64,000 bases of DNA from Ectobius pallidus (taxonomy: Eukaryota > Arthropoda > Insecta > Blattodea > Ectobiidae), in contig CAXKWD010000006.1 in NCBI GenBank assembly GCA_964059195.1, positions 133,988,539 through 134,052,538 of the forward strand. Direction: 5' to 3'. Positions 47,144-59,590 of this stretch are shown here, piece by piece; position 1 is the first letter of the stretch, and the number at the start of each line of letters is the position of its first letter. The notes under the pieces are model-generated. The model was not told the origin of the DNA. It saw only the letters and a program-made list of their open reading frames with translations, and made no database searches. A program made the translations under genes and the position numbers.

Positions 47144-47610
47144 ACTTACTTACTTAATCCTGTCCTCTTGTACCATCTGGTGTCGAGGATTGGCAGAGAG
47201 CTCGCCATTCTTTCCTGTTTAGGGATGACTGCTTGGCTTCTTCCCACGATATATCCCTCCTCAGAAGTGTTTCTCTCACAGAGTCGTCCCATGTCTTTTA
47301 GGGTCTTCCCCTAGGTCTCTTTCCTATTCTTCCTAGCCGTGCTACCCACACCTGCTTTGGTATCCTATCATTGCCCATCCTATTCAGCTGACCGAACCAT
47401 CTTAATTGGCCTTGTTCTAACTTGCTTTGCAAATTAATGGTGTCATCTCTAACTTTATCACGTCTAGTCTTTTCTGCTACGTTTCTTAGAAATTTCATTT
47501 CTGCTACGTTTCTTAAAAATTTCATTTCTGCTGTCTGAAGTTTTCGCCTTGTTTTGTTTGTGATTATCCAGGATTCACTTCCATATAGCAGTGTTGGGAT
47601 GTATGTCGAC
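47144..47610 (-). mobile_element. RTE-like retrotransposon, clean 5'-truncated insertion (467 bp)
   Basis: An exact 13-bp target duplication TTTATAAATGCTA flanks it (47132-47144 and 47611-47623). On the minus strand it encodes TYIPTLLYGSESWIITNKTR, then KFLRNVAE twice because of a 27-bp tandem duplication near 47480-47530, then LRWFGQLNRMGNDRIPKQ and GKRPRGRP. A single in-frame TAA (47298-47300) follows, and the same frame then continues KTWDDSVRETLLRRDISWEE to TPDGTRGQD and its normal stop. The tail is TAAGTAAGTAG. This is one of the youngest-looking RTE-like copies here. Confidence 0.88.
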
Positions 47611-47623
47611 TTTATAAATGCTA

Positions 47624-49362
47624 ACTGGTTACAAATTGCAAATTAGTGCACTTTTACCTCATTTGAACACATGCTGCATTTCTTGCAGAGGACTGCTGTG
47701 GGGAGTAATTTTTGCAAAGAAAGATCTTGATAATATTTTTATGGTGATGATACATGCCCTGACAGTTTAACTGCATTTTGAATATTTGTCCCTACCAGAA
47801 TACTCACATGACTAGACATGCGGCGTACAAAATACACTACTGCAGAAATTCCAAGAAAAACGCATTGTAACTCTTGACCTATTGGTGCTACGATTGCTCT
47901 AACACAACTAACCTAAAGCTAATATAACAATGTGAAAGGATAAAAAATTAGGAGGCTATAAGATTTTTCAGGCATTTTTCTGGTAGAGGGCAAATTGTAA
48001 ATCTGGTGTATAAAATACACCAGCATATCTGCTCTAGGGTTAAAGGTACTGGTACCTATTCATAAATAAATATCACACTCTGATTTTGCAAAAACTGTAT
48101 TTGAATATTCTTCAGTATTGATGAGGCAGCTAACACCTACACAACACTGTTTGATACAGTTCTAAGACATACAAAAATGAAAACATAAATCTCTGTATTT
48201 AGTCCACTACTCAACAGTCCTGCCCTTTATACTGGCATACGCAACCAGCAAACTAATCTACATCTAGCACATCAGCTAAGATGTTTACATTCTCTAGGAA
48301 CAGTTCCCTCAATAGGCTATACCTCGTACATTAGAGAGCATTCTTGGAAGTAAATAATAGGCATCCTTTTAGTTAAGTTATAATTATTCACTTTCCAACC
48401 TACTTTTCAGCATGTAGTGGCAAGTTACATAACCTCTTCTTTTTTTACATATTATTTCCATTATACAGACAGTCATATGTATACCTATTCTTTTAAACAA
48501 CAATCAATGTACATCATATTAACACATTTTATTAACATCCTATCACATCACTTACTTCTTCAATGACAAAATTATTGTCGGATTACATGTATAACACAGT
48601 TTTGAAACAGTCTGAAGTGAAGTTTAGCATTCAACTGTAGGTTAATAGATATGAGTTGTCCAGTTTTTGAAAGTTGAATGTCCATCAAAATCACCACCTG
48701 TGATTCAAATTGATAATCCTAAATCTCCAAGCGATTGCATAGCCATTACCAAAATGCATTATTTACTTCCTTTTTGTAACATTAGAGCAACAGCTGAACT
48801 CTGTGCAGTTTAGAACTAAGTAAGGCAAACAGCAAAATGCTAATGTCATTATTGTTGAATCGGGTCTTGTTTCTTTGTGATTGGATTCTGGCCACTTTAA
48901 GGCTGTCTCTGAAAGCTGTGATTTGAGGTGAAGTTAACCAGGACTGCGAACACAAGCCACCTCTCCCAGGAGAGGGGACATTATGGGCTAATACTGATAC
49001 TAAATTAGATAATCCACTAATTAAGAGGAAGCTACATCAGAAGCCATGATCGATAGTTCATAGTAATCAAATTCTTAGCAGCTAGCAATGAAAATGTTTG
49101 CTACACTATTGACTCGTAGAGTATCCATAGCATCTTTGATAATCCACACATAAATGGAAGCAGTTATTAAAGCATTCATGTTGAAAGCTCGAAGAATATA
49201 CTGGTAGTTAATATTCATAAAGTTGCCAGTTGTATGAATTATTGTGGTCGCTGGTGACCCTGGCAGTTAAAAAGAGAGCTGAAATAAATAAATAAATAAA
49301 TAAGCCAGTTACTGGCATATATTTAACATCTTCAGCTTTCAGACACAGTCTAAAGCGTAGTA
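47624..49362. other. No gene; possible tiny retro-insert at 49231-49305
   Basis: GCCAGTT occurs at about 49224-49230 and again at 49306-49312, after an (AAAT)n run, so the 75 bp between may be a severely truncated LINE tail. Otherwise AT-rich without exons I can support. Confidence 0.4.
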
Positions 49363-50481
49363 CAGTAAAACCCCCTTTTTACACTTTTCAAGGGATTGAT
49401 GCAAAAAAGTGTAAATGGCAGGAAAGTCTAAAAGCTGGTAATGCTATATATTGCAAAATTTAATACACGAAAAAATAAAAAATAAAGGTATAGTGGAGGC
49501 AACTTCTACATATACAACTTTCTTCAAGGCAATGCTGACAGACCCTTATAATCCGCAGTAAATAACTTGAAATGAGGGTGTCTTGGACAATAGAGTTGTA
49601 TATTCTGGATTTTCAGCGTGTTTTCTTGGGCATTGAATTTGCCTGACAGCCAATAGAATTTCGTGTGCAACCAATCAGTGCTCATTTCTGAATTTTTGAC
49701 ATTTTAGCTATGACTCCACGTGGGGCACCAGACGATTGCCGTTCAGTCAGTACCATACCACTCCTTAAGTACCAGACAATGGCTTAATCCTCAAAGCATC
49801 CCGACTGTCTATATAGGTCTAGCCTCCACTATATCTATTTGCACTTACATTAACTATTTAAAATATGGTGCAAAATATGTCACAATATATAATATTCTCC
49901 TTGTAACATCATACATAACATTAAATGAATAAATAATTGTTCTGACTATTCAATAGATTTAGATGGTATTCAAAGTTGAGACAGAGTATGCAAGCTCTTT
50001 TGCCAACTAAACACATGTTCTGAGATGTGAATCAATACGACATAGAATTTGCAACTTTTCTTTAAAACAAATTCATTTTCTATTATTCTTCTTCAACTCA
50101 ATGAAACCATAAAAAATCATGCAACACAAAAACACCGGTATTGCTTCAAATCACAACAATGAGTAATGCTATTTGAACAACTACAGTATAATAAAATGCA
50201 GTAAATCACACCTGCACAAAAGAAACCAACTTCACCTGGACTAATGCAAATAGCAACCGACACTACGTCTAAGAGAGTTGGCAACATAGTGGAACATTGT
50301 ATTTAGTTAAGTGAAAGCAGTTCATTGAAAACCAATGCTGCCAACGAAAATATGTATATGGCAGGAAATACAACTGTTTGAAAGAAGTTAATGGCAGGAT
50401 CTCTATTGTCGCTATAGGATAAAAGATGGGACCAACGGAAAATTATGTAAATGGCAGGAATGTAAAAAGGGGGTTTTACTG
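49363..50481. mobile_element. pogo-like (Tc1/mariner group) non-autonomous element (1.1 kb)
   Basis: Ends CAGTAAAACCCCCTTTTTAC and its exact inverse, flanked by TA on both sides (49361-49362 and 50482-50483). AAATGGCAGG motifs recur near both ends (49415, 50362, 50452). CAGTAAAACC-type ends and TA targets are typical of pogo/Tigger relatives. No transposase frame is recognisable; a second small inverted-repeat element lies inside. Confidence 0.82.
49491..49831. mobile_element. Possible MITE nested in the pogo-like element (341 bp)
   Basis: TAGTGGAGGC and its inverse GCCTCCACTA, each next to TA, bound a 341-bp non-coding segment. The inverted ends are only about 10-13 bp, so chance cannot be excluded. 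Confidence 0.48.
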
Positions 50482-50483
50482 TA

Positions 50484-53400
50484 TTTATTTAGTAGTACAG
50501 CAAAACCTTTTTCAGCTCGACACTATTGAACTAGTATCTGCTTAATCCAGACAGGTATTCTTTTAAAAGAAAAATAGTAACGTATGAACCATGTGTAGTA
50601 TTCTTGCATGGCCCAACATACGTTTCTGCATACTATAATGCATTCAAGTAGCTTAAATTATTTGTCAATCTTGTCCTTATGCACAGAACAACACAAACTT
50701 TCTATCTCCTCTTCCTTTCTTCTCTTGGGCCATTGATCATTATAAAGATTGATATCTTTCTGTGCTAAGTTCACACAACAAGATGCACAATGTCCTTCAG
50801 CAAACCAGTAACATCATGATGAAAGGTAAAATGACAGAACATCTCTCTTAAATGAGAAATTAAAAGTAACTTCAAGTCATGAATATGACGCCACAGTTGC
50901 TGGTGTACAAAGTTAATTTTAAATAGATCAAAAAATGGTATACAATATAAGAAAGAAAAAAAATAACTTCAGACTGCCACAAGAGACTTCTGCATGAACT
51001 TGTGCAGTGAAATAGTTGTGCGAAAAACTGAAAAAGAAATTGGCAATTTTCTAAACCAAAGTAAGAAATTATGGATAACTTATTATCAATGCAAGTACAG
51101 AACTTTATTATGTTCTTATTATATTGCATTGTTCTTATTCACAGAAATGTCTTAGGTTTCTTTTCTTTCTGTTTATATGAACTGTTGCTCAAGTGGACAG
51201 TTCTTGGAACTGATTGATATGGATTAATGAGGTTTAACTATCAACAAAGGGAGTTGGTTTGTTACATGGGTATTCATTGTTGACTTGATTATATGGGTTT
51301 CGTTCTGTTTTAAATATTCATACATTTTAACAATCTTGAATGAAATACTGGCGAAGAAAGTGTGACTCACATATGAATATGAATAAGCAGAGATCTTAAG
51401 TGAACTCAGAATATTAAAATGCATACAAATATTTCATTAATTTTTTATTCTTATTTTCTGGGTTGCATTTTAGAGTTGATAACTTATTATTGAAGAATAA
51501 TATATATATAACCTATCAAATAAATAATCAAAAATAAAAAGAGCTCATAATATGGATATCTTCACATTTATATCGGGATGTATTTTAAGAAATTTCTAAC
51601 GGTAAAACATAAAACATCACTATTCAGAATGGTGGGACAAACAGGAATATTTTTAAATACTAGCCTACATATAGTAACCGACTAAAAAAAAAACGTAATA
51701 ATGAGAAAAAAAAAAAAGATACACACTGAATTGTATTACTTGCAAATTTTCTGCAGTACTGGTACAAGTGTTCAATATTATTTATGCGATTTATGTTTGG
51801 TACATATTTTGGTAATAAAAGAAGCTTACGACTAATATTCCAATACAGTACTTCTACCCCTATGTCACAGCACCCTGTGAGCTAATGTGTATTCTGAAAA
51901 CACACATCTGCATTTTAGTGACATGGTAAAAGTAAATAATAATAATAATTAACATTAGTCAATTGAAGGAATATATGGAAAAATGTTTGGTTTCATACAG
52001 GCTTGCTTGCTCTGGCAACATGGTTATTAAAATGGAGTATAATTTTACCTACAGAATCATTATGGTGATAAGGATGACAATGATGATGAAGATGGCAATT
52101 CTTAGGGATTCCGGTCATTCCTATTTTGTCTCTATCATTCCAGTAATACTTAGTTGGGTTGGTAAGAATCATTATTATTTTAAATGTTGACAATAATATA
52201 TTTTGTAGGAGTTAATATTCCTTTGAACTAGCACTTTAGGGAATTTGTTGTATGTTTCAGTTCTTTCCACAAGGGAAATGGGCATAACATGAGAAAACCT
52301 GCCCTGATCATTTTTGCTTCTTTGAATCTCACGTTTGATATGGATATAATTCATTATTAATGTTATCACAAAATCATTCACTTAAATCAAGGTTTCTCAT
52401 CAATAATGCTTTTAGGGAAAAATAAATTTGAATAAAGAATATTTATTATGATATTGAGTAAATGCTCGATAACATTACTAACATTTGGGATATATAGAAG
52501 GCTGTATTTTTAATAATATTTTTTTGCAGTGGAAAGTATAATTACTTTGTTCAATGAAAATTCAATAAATGTTTAGTCCTAGTCAACTAATTGTATAAAT
52601 TCAGGACCATGACTTAATTCTAGCCACAAAATTGTGTACAGTTAATTTATTTCATTTTTGACAAGTTAAATTTTTGAATTATAACTGTACATATTTTTTA
52701 AAAATATAGCACTACTGTAAATAGGTAATGAGGAAGACTTGAATTATTGATAACATTACACCTAAAACTACTAAATTACTTCATATGGTGCATCTAATTC
52801 TGATATGCTCTAAACATAATATTCATTTTCAATGTGGTATAAGTGTATAATTCAATGAAAATATCTGAAAAAATCTGACAATTTTTTTTCTTCAGTATTT
52901 TTCTAGCTTTTCATGCATGAAGAAGATAATATAGATTGTCTAAAAATGGATAGTCACTTATTTAATGTGATATGTAAATAAGCATATGTGCTCAATTATC
53001 ACTATAAGTCTTGGTAATTAAAACAGAAGAACACTAATAATTTTTTCTCTTCATACATGATATATTTAAATCTAAAATTTAGATGAATAGTTAAGGAATA
53101 AAAAAAAAAGTAAAAATTTCATATTCCATTTCTGACTATTATTCTAATTTATTCCTGCTTATTATCAAGAGTTAAATTTTTTTTTTAATTTTGGGACTGC
53201 ACATCCAAAGGCACATTTTTTTATAAATCCGATATACAGGGCCAGAATCTTTTGGTATTTACTTTTAAAAAATTCCGTGAAGAAATGTATAAAACATATT
53301 TATATTTTAAAATAGGGGAGAAATTTCGTGAAACATATAAAAAGCAGAAGCAAACAGCTGACTAACCCCTAACAGTATGTCAAGCTTAGTCATTTATTTC

Positions 53401-53714
53401 CATTCCATTTACATCACACAATTATGAGAATATAAATTTGTCTTATGTCAGTTGGTTTGGTGTTTACATTACAGGCCTGTAGATTTTTACAATAGATCTC
53501 TGATAGAGAAGTTTTTTTTAAATTTTATCTTTGTCATAGCTTGGTAAAGTTTGTTGAAAGCTAAATTAATTACACAAACACAAAATGTATTTAGTTTTTA
53601 TTTCAGAACACGGAAAATCTTAAAAAAAAAATGCTGACATGTGAGTTTGCACTTTCACATTGCGGTAATGTGCCAGTGTGTTTCTTCTCTTCCATTTTCT
53701 TAATGAACTGGTTT
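50484..53714. other. No feature recognised
   Basis: Over 3 kb of AT-rich sequence. A single TACAGCAAAACCTTTTTCAG at 50497 resembles a lone pogo-like end. No exon-like frames, RNA genes or matched repeat termini were found; the ORFs here are short and unrecognised. Confidence 0.5.
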
Positions 53715-53945
53715 GCCGTGGGTGACTCGGTAGCATACCTGCCTTCCACTCCAGTGGCCCGGGTTCGATTCCCGACCGGGTTGGGGATTTTCCAGTAGTG
53801 AAAAATTATTTTCCCGGGGGTTCAGGACTGGGTGTGTATGTCCTTAGGTTTAAGTAGGTAGGGGACTGGTGCACCCCAGTAACAAATCCGCTGAGAATAT
53901 CCCCTTAGGGGATCACCAGGGGTCGCTCACAAACCTGAGGAATAC
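53715..53945 (+). mobile_element. tRNA-derived SINE, family C
   Basis: The head GGTGACTCGGTAGCATACC (A box) and GGTTCGATTCCCGACC (B box, about 53761) are about 40 bp apart, followed by a body with TCCCCTTAGGGGATCACC and ending near AACCTGAGGAATACC. It is GC-rich against its surroundings. No clear target duplication or A tail was found, so the exact end is uncertain. Confidence 0.7.
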
Positions 53946-55534
53946 CTTACAATAGACACAGTTCATCTTCAACTTTGGAAAGCCTTTACTATCTCTATTT
54001 GTCCATTTTACTTTATTTCTCTGTTGCTTTAAGTCTACATGTTTGAAATAACATTTTCATTTCTCTGTCGTACCAGTACTGCAAATTTAATCACCATTCG
54101 TGATGAATACTTTAGCAATAATACAAGAATACAGATATAAAAACAACCTTTCATTAAAAATTAAAATTTTGAATGTTATAAACATGCTTGAACCTCAGAA
54201 ACTTAAAAACTTTAGAAACTTTAAGATTTTTGTAAATCAAATTGCTGGAAAGCACAGAAGAAAGATTGGGCCAAAGTAAGTTATATTCAACTCTACCACT
54301 TAATTTTTAAAAGACAGTTCTTACAGTACCTATTTTAAAGACCAATATTTTATTTTAATTGTTAAAACAGTAATGATAACTTATTTGGTTACATTTTTAG
54401 TGACATTATGGTAAGCCAATATTTTTCTAATGATAAGCTCATACAATACGTAACAAAAAGCAATCTATCAGCATCACCAAATATGAATTATGTTATGAAA
54501 TGAATGTTCAGAAAAATTATTTGTATTCGAGGATGTGGCATGTTCAGTATATGGTTATCTTTGATCTGTGTTTTGAGACAACAATAATCTGAAACAAAAC
54601 TTGAGATCACTTGATATTAGCTTATTCTGTTTTTTTCTCACAGTGTTATCTGTTTGTCTGATTTCTTCAAGTCGTGTCGACAGTAAAACATTGTGTTTGA
54701 AAATATCTTAAAATTTACCATTTAATGTTAATGGTGATGGAGATCATTGTGAACGTTTTTACTAAATGAGCTGATACTAAGTTTTGTGCATTTGCCTTAG
54801 ACTTGTTGTTTACTTCTCTTTTAAAATGGGTCTTGACATTTTGCCTGCTAACACTAAAAACTTTAAATTTCTACATTTTTTTTATAAATCACATTACAAA
54901 AAATTGTTCTGTTTTCAAAGAGCACCATGGAGTATTGTCAAAATATCAAATTTAACCATGAAGAGATATTATATCTAAGGATCTGTACTATCACCTCCCA
55001 CAAATTCTCTCGATAAGAACTGGTACTTTCCAGAAAGCTTTACTGGAACCACATCAAACTATCAGGTAGAGTACAGTAAAATTTTGCAGCTTGGGTAATA
55101 GACCAGTGAGCACCAAGGTGTGTTTCTTCTAGTTTAAAAGCCTCCGATAGGTGTGACAGCTCAGTCGTAGCTTATTTTTCAATTTGTACAAGGAAATTAC
55201 TTAGAACATGTTGTTTCAAGAATATTAATAAATTTTTGCAATTCTATGTCATTCAAATGTGAGTGTAAAACAGCCTTATTGTATAAAATAAACAATCTTC
55301 AAATTCTGAAATTGAAGTGACTACAAAGCTCCAATGAGCACTCATTTTGTTTCCTCCAAGTTTGCCTGCGTGGCAGTGGGTACTTTTTTCAGCTACTCCA
55401 TCCTCTCAATAACTTAACTGAGAGTTCATCTACCAGATAGTTTTTGTCGGGAAGTCGTAGTTTGCATTTCTTGGCCAACTTCCAGATAAATTCCCTACCT
55501 GGCAGATAATACATTACATTTAATTTAGAGGATA
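53946..55534. other. No gene seen
   Basis: AT-rich. TACAGTAAAATTTTGCAGC at 55073 resembles another pogo-like end without a visible partner. Confidence 0.45.
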
Positions 55535-56448
55535 GAGTAAAACCTGCCCTAAATGGAGTCTTATTCAACGGAAACTTGTCTAAAATGGAAATATTTTCTG
55601 GTCCCATGAATTTAAAGAAGAATAACATGTTAAATTTCCTGGATTAAATGTATACTGCCTAACACAGAACTGAAAACAAAAGTAAGCTATTTTATGAAAA
55701 ATTTAGTCTTTCACAGTGTATATTTAGAAATATTTCAGGCAATGAATATTCTACAGAAATTTGTCTGTGCTAATACTGTTTTCATTATTCCCTTTTTTTA
55801 AGAAGGATTACTGCGGAAGGTATTGTACATACTGCAAATATTTTGTGATTGTTACTTCATTCTATACTAAAACTTATCAACAACTTTGAGAATCAGTTTT
55901 ACCTGGAGAATCAATAAAATAATAGAACTCAATGATACAACACAACATGAGTTCTTTAACACTGTAGAGTGAAGTTTTATTTTATAGAACAGCTAACAAC
56001 CCCAGAATCCCTCTTAAAATCCTTATTTCGATTTCAATCCCTTGCTCATGACCTGTCAATTCCTTCAGAATCCAGCTTCTAATGGTATATCTCTAGCTGT
56101 GTCCCTTCCAGGCTGCTCTTTCATCACATGTCATAATGCCTTCAAAAACAAAAGTTTTGGGTGATCTTAACATTTGAGTAAAAATTATTCATGTGAGTGA
56201 GTGAGATAAACTATTAGCAGACGGATTGTAAATAGAAGGTACTGGGTTTTAAGTTTATGACTTTTGCATGCATGCCTATTGTTTAACATGTACACTAATA
56301 GCCCTAATGTACCTTATGGTGAAATAGGGCTAAAAGAAATTGTATATTAAATAAATAAATAAATAACATGTACACTACAATGGAAAGTGGGCTTTTAACA
56401 GAAAAATGCCCTGAGCCCTTGTGATTCCTTTAAAGGCAGGTTTTACTG
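55535..56448. mobile_element. pogo-like non-autonomous element (914 bp)
   Basis: The left end GAGTAAAACCTGCC is inverted at the right as GGCAGGTTTTACTG, with TA on both sides (55533-55534 and 56449-56450). The ends are related to, but distinct from, those at 49363. The open frame 55389-55628 (-) runs across the left end and is not a gene. It contains the small retro-insert at 56298. Confidence 0.65.
56298..56363 (+). mobile_element. Severely truncated LINE insertion (66 bp)
   Basis: Flanked by an exact 14-bp duplication TAACATGTACACTA (56284-56297 and 56364-56377) and ending in (AAAT)n. Only about 45 bp of 3' sequence plus the tail was copied. The AAAT tail matches the style of the Jockey/CR1-type LINE at 40.8 kb. 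Confidence 0.82.
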
Positions 56449-56536
56449 TATGAAGTATTTCCTTATTTATTGTTGCTGATAAAAGAGGTTAAATATCATA
56501 TATCTATGTGAGTAGTTTTCAATACAACCTCATTAC

Positions 56537-57289
56537 CAGGGCCCGGATTCTGATGACCTAAAATTGTTTGAAAAATGACCTATAAAATGACCCAAAATTT
56601 TATAGAAAATGACTTAATAATTATAAAAAATGACCTAAAAACTGATATTTTATTTATCAAAAAATATTATTGTACACACAAAGTTATAGACTAGTTTGTA
56701 CATAATTGTAAAAACTGTAAATAACTCTAATGTTGTGAATGTTGTTTTCTCACGGAAATTTATACTGGGACTGAGGCACTGGTGTGTCAAAATTCGGCAC
56801 ATCCTTTTGTGGTCTGCTGGATTATATTGTTGTTTATTGAGGGTAAACCGTAGTTTGCACTCTGAAATCCAAGCAGGTGGCAGACTCTGGTGCCAAGTCA
56901 ATCTAATAACAATAGTAATATAATACAAAATTTTGGTGTTTCTTTGATTCTCACTTCCGACTGAGACATGTCAACACTTTAATGCTGAATTTTTCCTTCT
57001 TGCATTAAACAAACAACACTTGAAGTACAACATCGCTAGCGACGAAAAAAAGTTAATACACTCAATGTAAATATATGAAAATGACTAAATAAGGAAGCAA
57101 ATGACACGAAAATGACAAAATAATGACCTAAAATTGAAATAAGTTCCCTAAAAATATAAAATTGCAAAAAATGACCTAATAAAAATGCATTTCTATAATC
57201 TAGAGGCCACGAGTAGGATTTATCCACAAGTTGGCAATGTCTATGCAGCATCAATAAAAAGATGACATGTCATTAGAATCCGGGCCCTG
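56537..57289. mobile_element. hAT MITE (753 bp)
   Basis: Ends CAGGGCCCGGATTCTGATGA and inverse CAGGGCCCGGATTCTAATGA with an exact 8-bp duplication CTCATTAC (56529-56536 and 57290-57297). ATGACCTA motifs are repeated at both ends, and TGACATGTCA sits beside the right end. The open frames inside (56650-56928 minus, 56696-56923 plus) have no transposase motifs. Confidence 0.88.
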
Positions 57290-57676
57290 CTCATTACGAA
57301 TAGGCATGTATAACTTGATCCATGTCAGTTAAAGCATGACATGAAACTTTGCACAGGGTAAGAGATCAAGATTTACTTCGCTACCTGCCGTCTGACCACT
57401 CAAATACCTTGCAAGTGCTGAGCTACTAGTTATTTTGGAAACTCTAACCCTGAGTCAGATACATATCTAATATCCTATGGAAAGAATGTTCGTGCTTCAA
57501 CTGAAATGGAACAAATTCAAGTGGCACTATATGCCATACACTCTACAGCAATTTTGACCTTTATATTGACCTTGGGAATAATTTTATTAAATTGTGCTGA
57601 ATCGCCATCTCTATGAATACTAGGATGAGGACCAGTAATATTTGACAGATCTTGGATAACTCTCTATCAGAATGGA

Positions 57677-58460
57677 AAGGGTTACCAGATGTCCGTATAT
57701 AGCAGGACATGTCCATATATTATAAGGATGTCCTGGCGTCTGCATTTATTTTTCAAAACCTGCAATATGTCTCTATTTTAGTATAAATAATGTATTTTCA
57801 ATAACTGAAAAAGGATGCTTTTGATTCCATATTTAACCAAAAGATGTTTCTGAATATTGTGTCATTAACTAATTTCTATTCAAATCGTAATCTCTTTGCA
57901 CACTTGAGCACATTTCACCTTTATCATTACTAGTAATAATCCCTTAGTTATACTCTCTTTGGAGGAAATTTTGAATTTAGATTCTGCTGTTGGTAGTAGG
58001 TCTAATGACCAGAACGTTAAGGAATATTAAGTACCGTATTATGCTGTGAGTTTTATTTTATGGATCCAGTTCATAGACCTAAATGGGGAAAGGTTTACTG
58101 CTGAGTTAGAGATGAGACACAAATGCTTAAAAAAGAGACGTTCTGATGAGGAAGCCGAGAATTTATTTGGAAAAGCTGGGACCTAGGTCTCTATTGCTTA
58201 CCATGGGGCAGTTGATGTCAGTGAAGTTCAACTTGAAAGAATTAACATGTTTTCAATTTTATGATTACCGGTATCAGATAAATGGGATACCTAACAGTAG
58301 AAAAGAATGTACATACAGCCTCAGATGCATTGAACTAATATTGTTAGATACATACAGACCATAAAAACCGAGCTGTTCAATAATTTTAATGTGTCCTTTT
58401 TTATCCTATCCTTTTTTCTCAAATGTCCTCCTTTCCATCCATAACCATCTGGTAACCCTA
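57677..58460. mobile_element. hAT element, diverged (784 bp)
   Basis: Inverted ends AAGGGTTACCAGATG and CATCTGGTAACCCTA, with near-identical 8-bp flanks AGAATGGA (57669-57676) and AGAATAGA (58461-58468). Just inside are GTCC-rich repeats (GGACATGTCC, ATGTCCTCC). The TAGGGTTACCAGA style is common among hAT elements. No transposase recognised. Confidence 0.72.
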
Positions 58461-58913
58461 AGAATAGATGATGTAGGTTTCAAAAAAGAAATAAAACAGT
58501 CTCTCCTGTACTTCGAGATTTCAACCATAAATTCTATCCTTAGGCCTCTTCAAAATCTATGCAAAAGCAGTCAGCAGAAGTCTTTGTTATTTGTTCCTCT
58601 CTCAGAATTTTTTGGAAATTTTTGTGACTATTGAAGTCAATATGGATGGAATGTAAATAGCATTGGTCAAGCAATTTGTTACACTATTTTCTACTGATAA
58701 CTTATTCCGTAAAACTTTGAGAAATACAGTTAAGGCAAGAGAGCAGTGAATATATTGTATATTTTTTCAGTAGAATAGTATCATCATGTCATACAAAAGA
58801 AATGTCTGTAATAGATTTTATATGTAAGCTGTTATATTTTCTAGATTATCGTTGTATATATTTAATCAGTATCGTATTATAACGTTACTTTTAAAAAAAT
58901 AGTTGAATTGAAT

Positions 58914-59049
58914 TAATGCACTTTATTTACCTTGGTAAACTTCTGTATGACCGTTTCGCAGGTGGTGTTCCAGCACTCTGCTGATGATGCAGGAACACCA
59001 CCTGCGAAACAGGCGTCCAGAAGTTTACCAAGGTAAATAAAGTGCATTA
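58914..59049. repeat. Near-perfect palindrome (58-bp arms, 20-bp centre)
   Basis: TAATGCACTTTATTTACCTT... (58914-58971) is repeated inverted at 58992-59049 with only a few differences near TATGACCGTTT/AACAGGCGTC. The right arm plus centre forms the hammerhead-like fold at 58977-59021. It resembles the 10.2-kb foldback in architecture. Confidence 0.9.
58977..59021 (+). ncRNA. Hammerhead-ribozyme-like fold (locus 3, best)
   Basis: Order: TCTG, CTGATGA, extra T, GCAGG-AACACCA-CCTGC (5-bp helix II), GAAA, C-AGGC-G making a 2-bp helix III, TC (so GTC precedes the predicted cleavage site after 59017), then CAGA, which pairs exactly with TCTG as helix I. This is the layout of type I hammerheads with minimal helix III, as described for Penelope-like retroelements. 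It deviates only by the additional U between the core A and helix II. The surrounding palindrome offers a competing fold. Confidence 0.55.
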
Positions 59050-59499
59050 CGGAAAGTGTTTTAATTAAACTATTTTAATACACCACGCTAAAGTTTGGAC
59101 ACAAGAATTAATTTAAGAAAGAAGAAAAAAAAAACTATAGGAATTTTGTAGGGTATTTGTTTTTGTGTTCCTAAAGGATATCTTGGAAATGTTTTCTTAA
59201 GTTAATCTCTTCTAAAAAAAACAGAATTAAAGTTTAAAATCGGTATTGTTCATTGCATAGTTATGCACCATCCTGTCATAATATGGTAAAACTTAGGTGG
59301 CCCTTCACGCCTTTCACATTTAATTTTGGACCACTCATGTTAGCTGTTTTAATGCAAAGTCTTATGCAATAATTCATTTACATTTACCGTACATGAACAG
59401 GTACAGTACATGCAACATACAGACCTTTAGGATGGAAATATAAGTTTCCACAGATTACTGTAAGTGAAAAATTACATGAGACTACTGGTACATGAAGAA
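59050..59499. other. No feature recognised
   Basis: AT-rich spacer between the palindrome and the tRNA-like sequence. Confidence 0.5.
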
Positions 59500-59590
59500 A
59501 ATTCGTCTGACGTTAGGACTGAAACCCGGGACTTTCAATTTTCCAAGCCAACTCTCTACCAAGTGAGAGCTAGCCAGAGTTCATGACACT
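59500..59590 (-). repeat. tRNA-like SINE head, diverged
   Basis: Minus strand: GCTAGCTCTCACTTGGTAGA (A-box region) and, about 35 bp later, CCCGGGTTTCAGTCC (B-box-like). The B box is off consensus and no clean cloverleaf is apparent. Probably an old SINE head; the body was not delimited. Confidence 0.45.

Noticed and set aside
53715..53790. Possible tRNA gene (A and B boxes)
   Set aside because: The sequence does not close a proper acceptor stem and continues into a SINE body. The same applies to 3189 and 27859.
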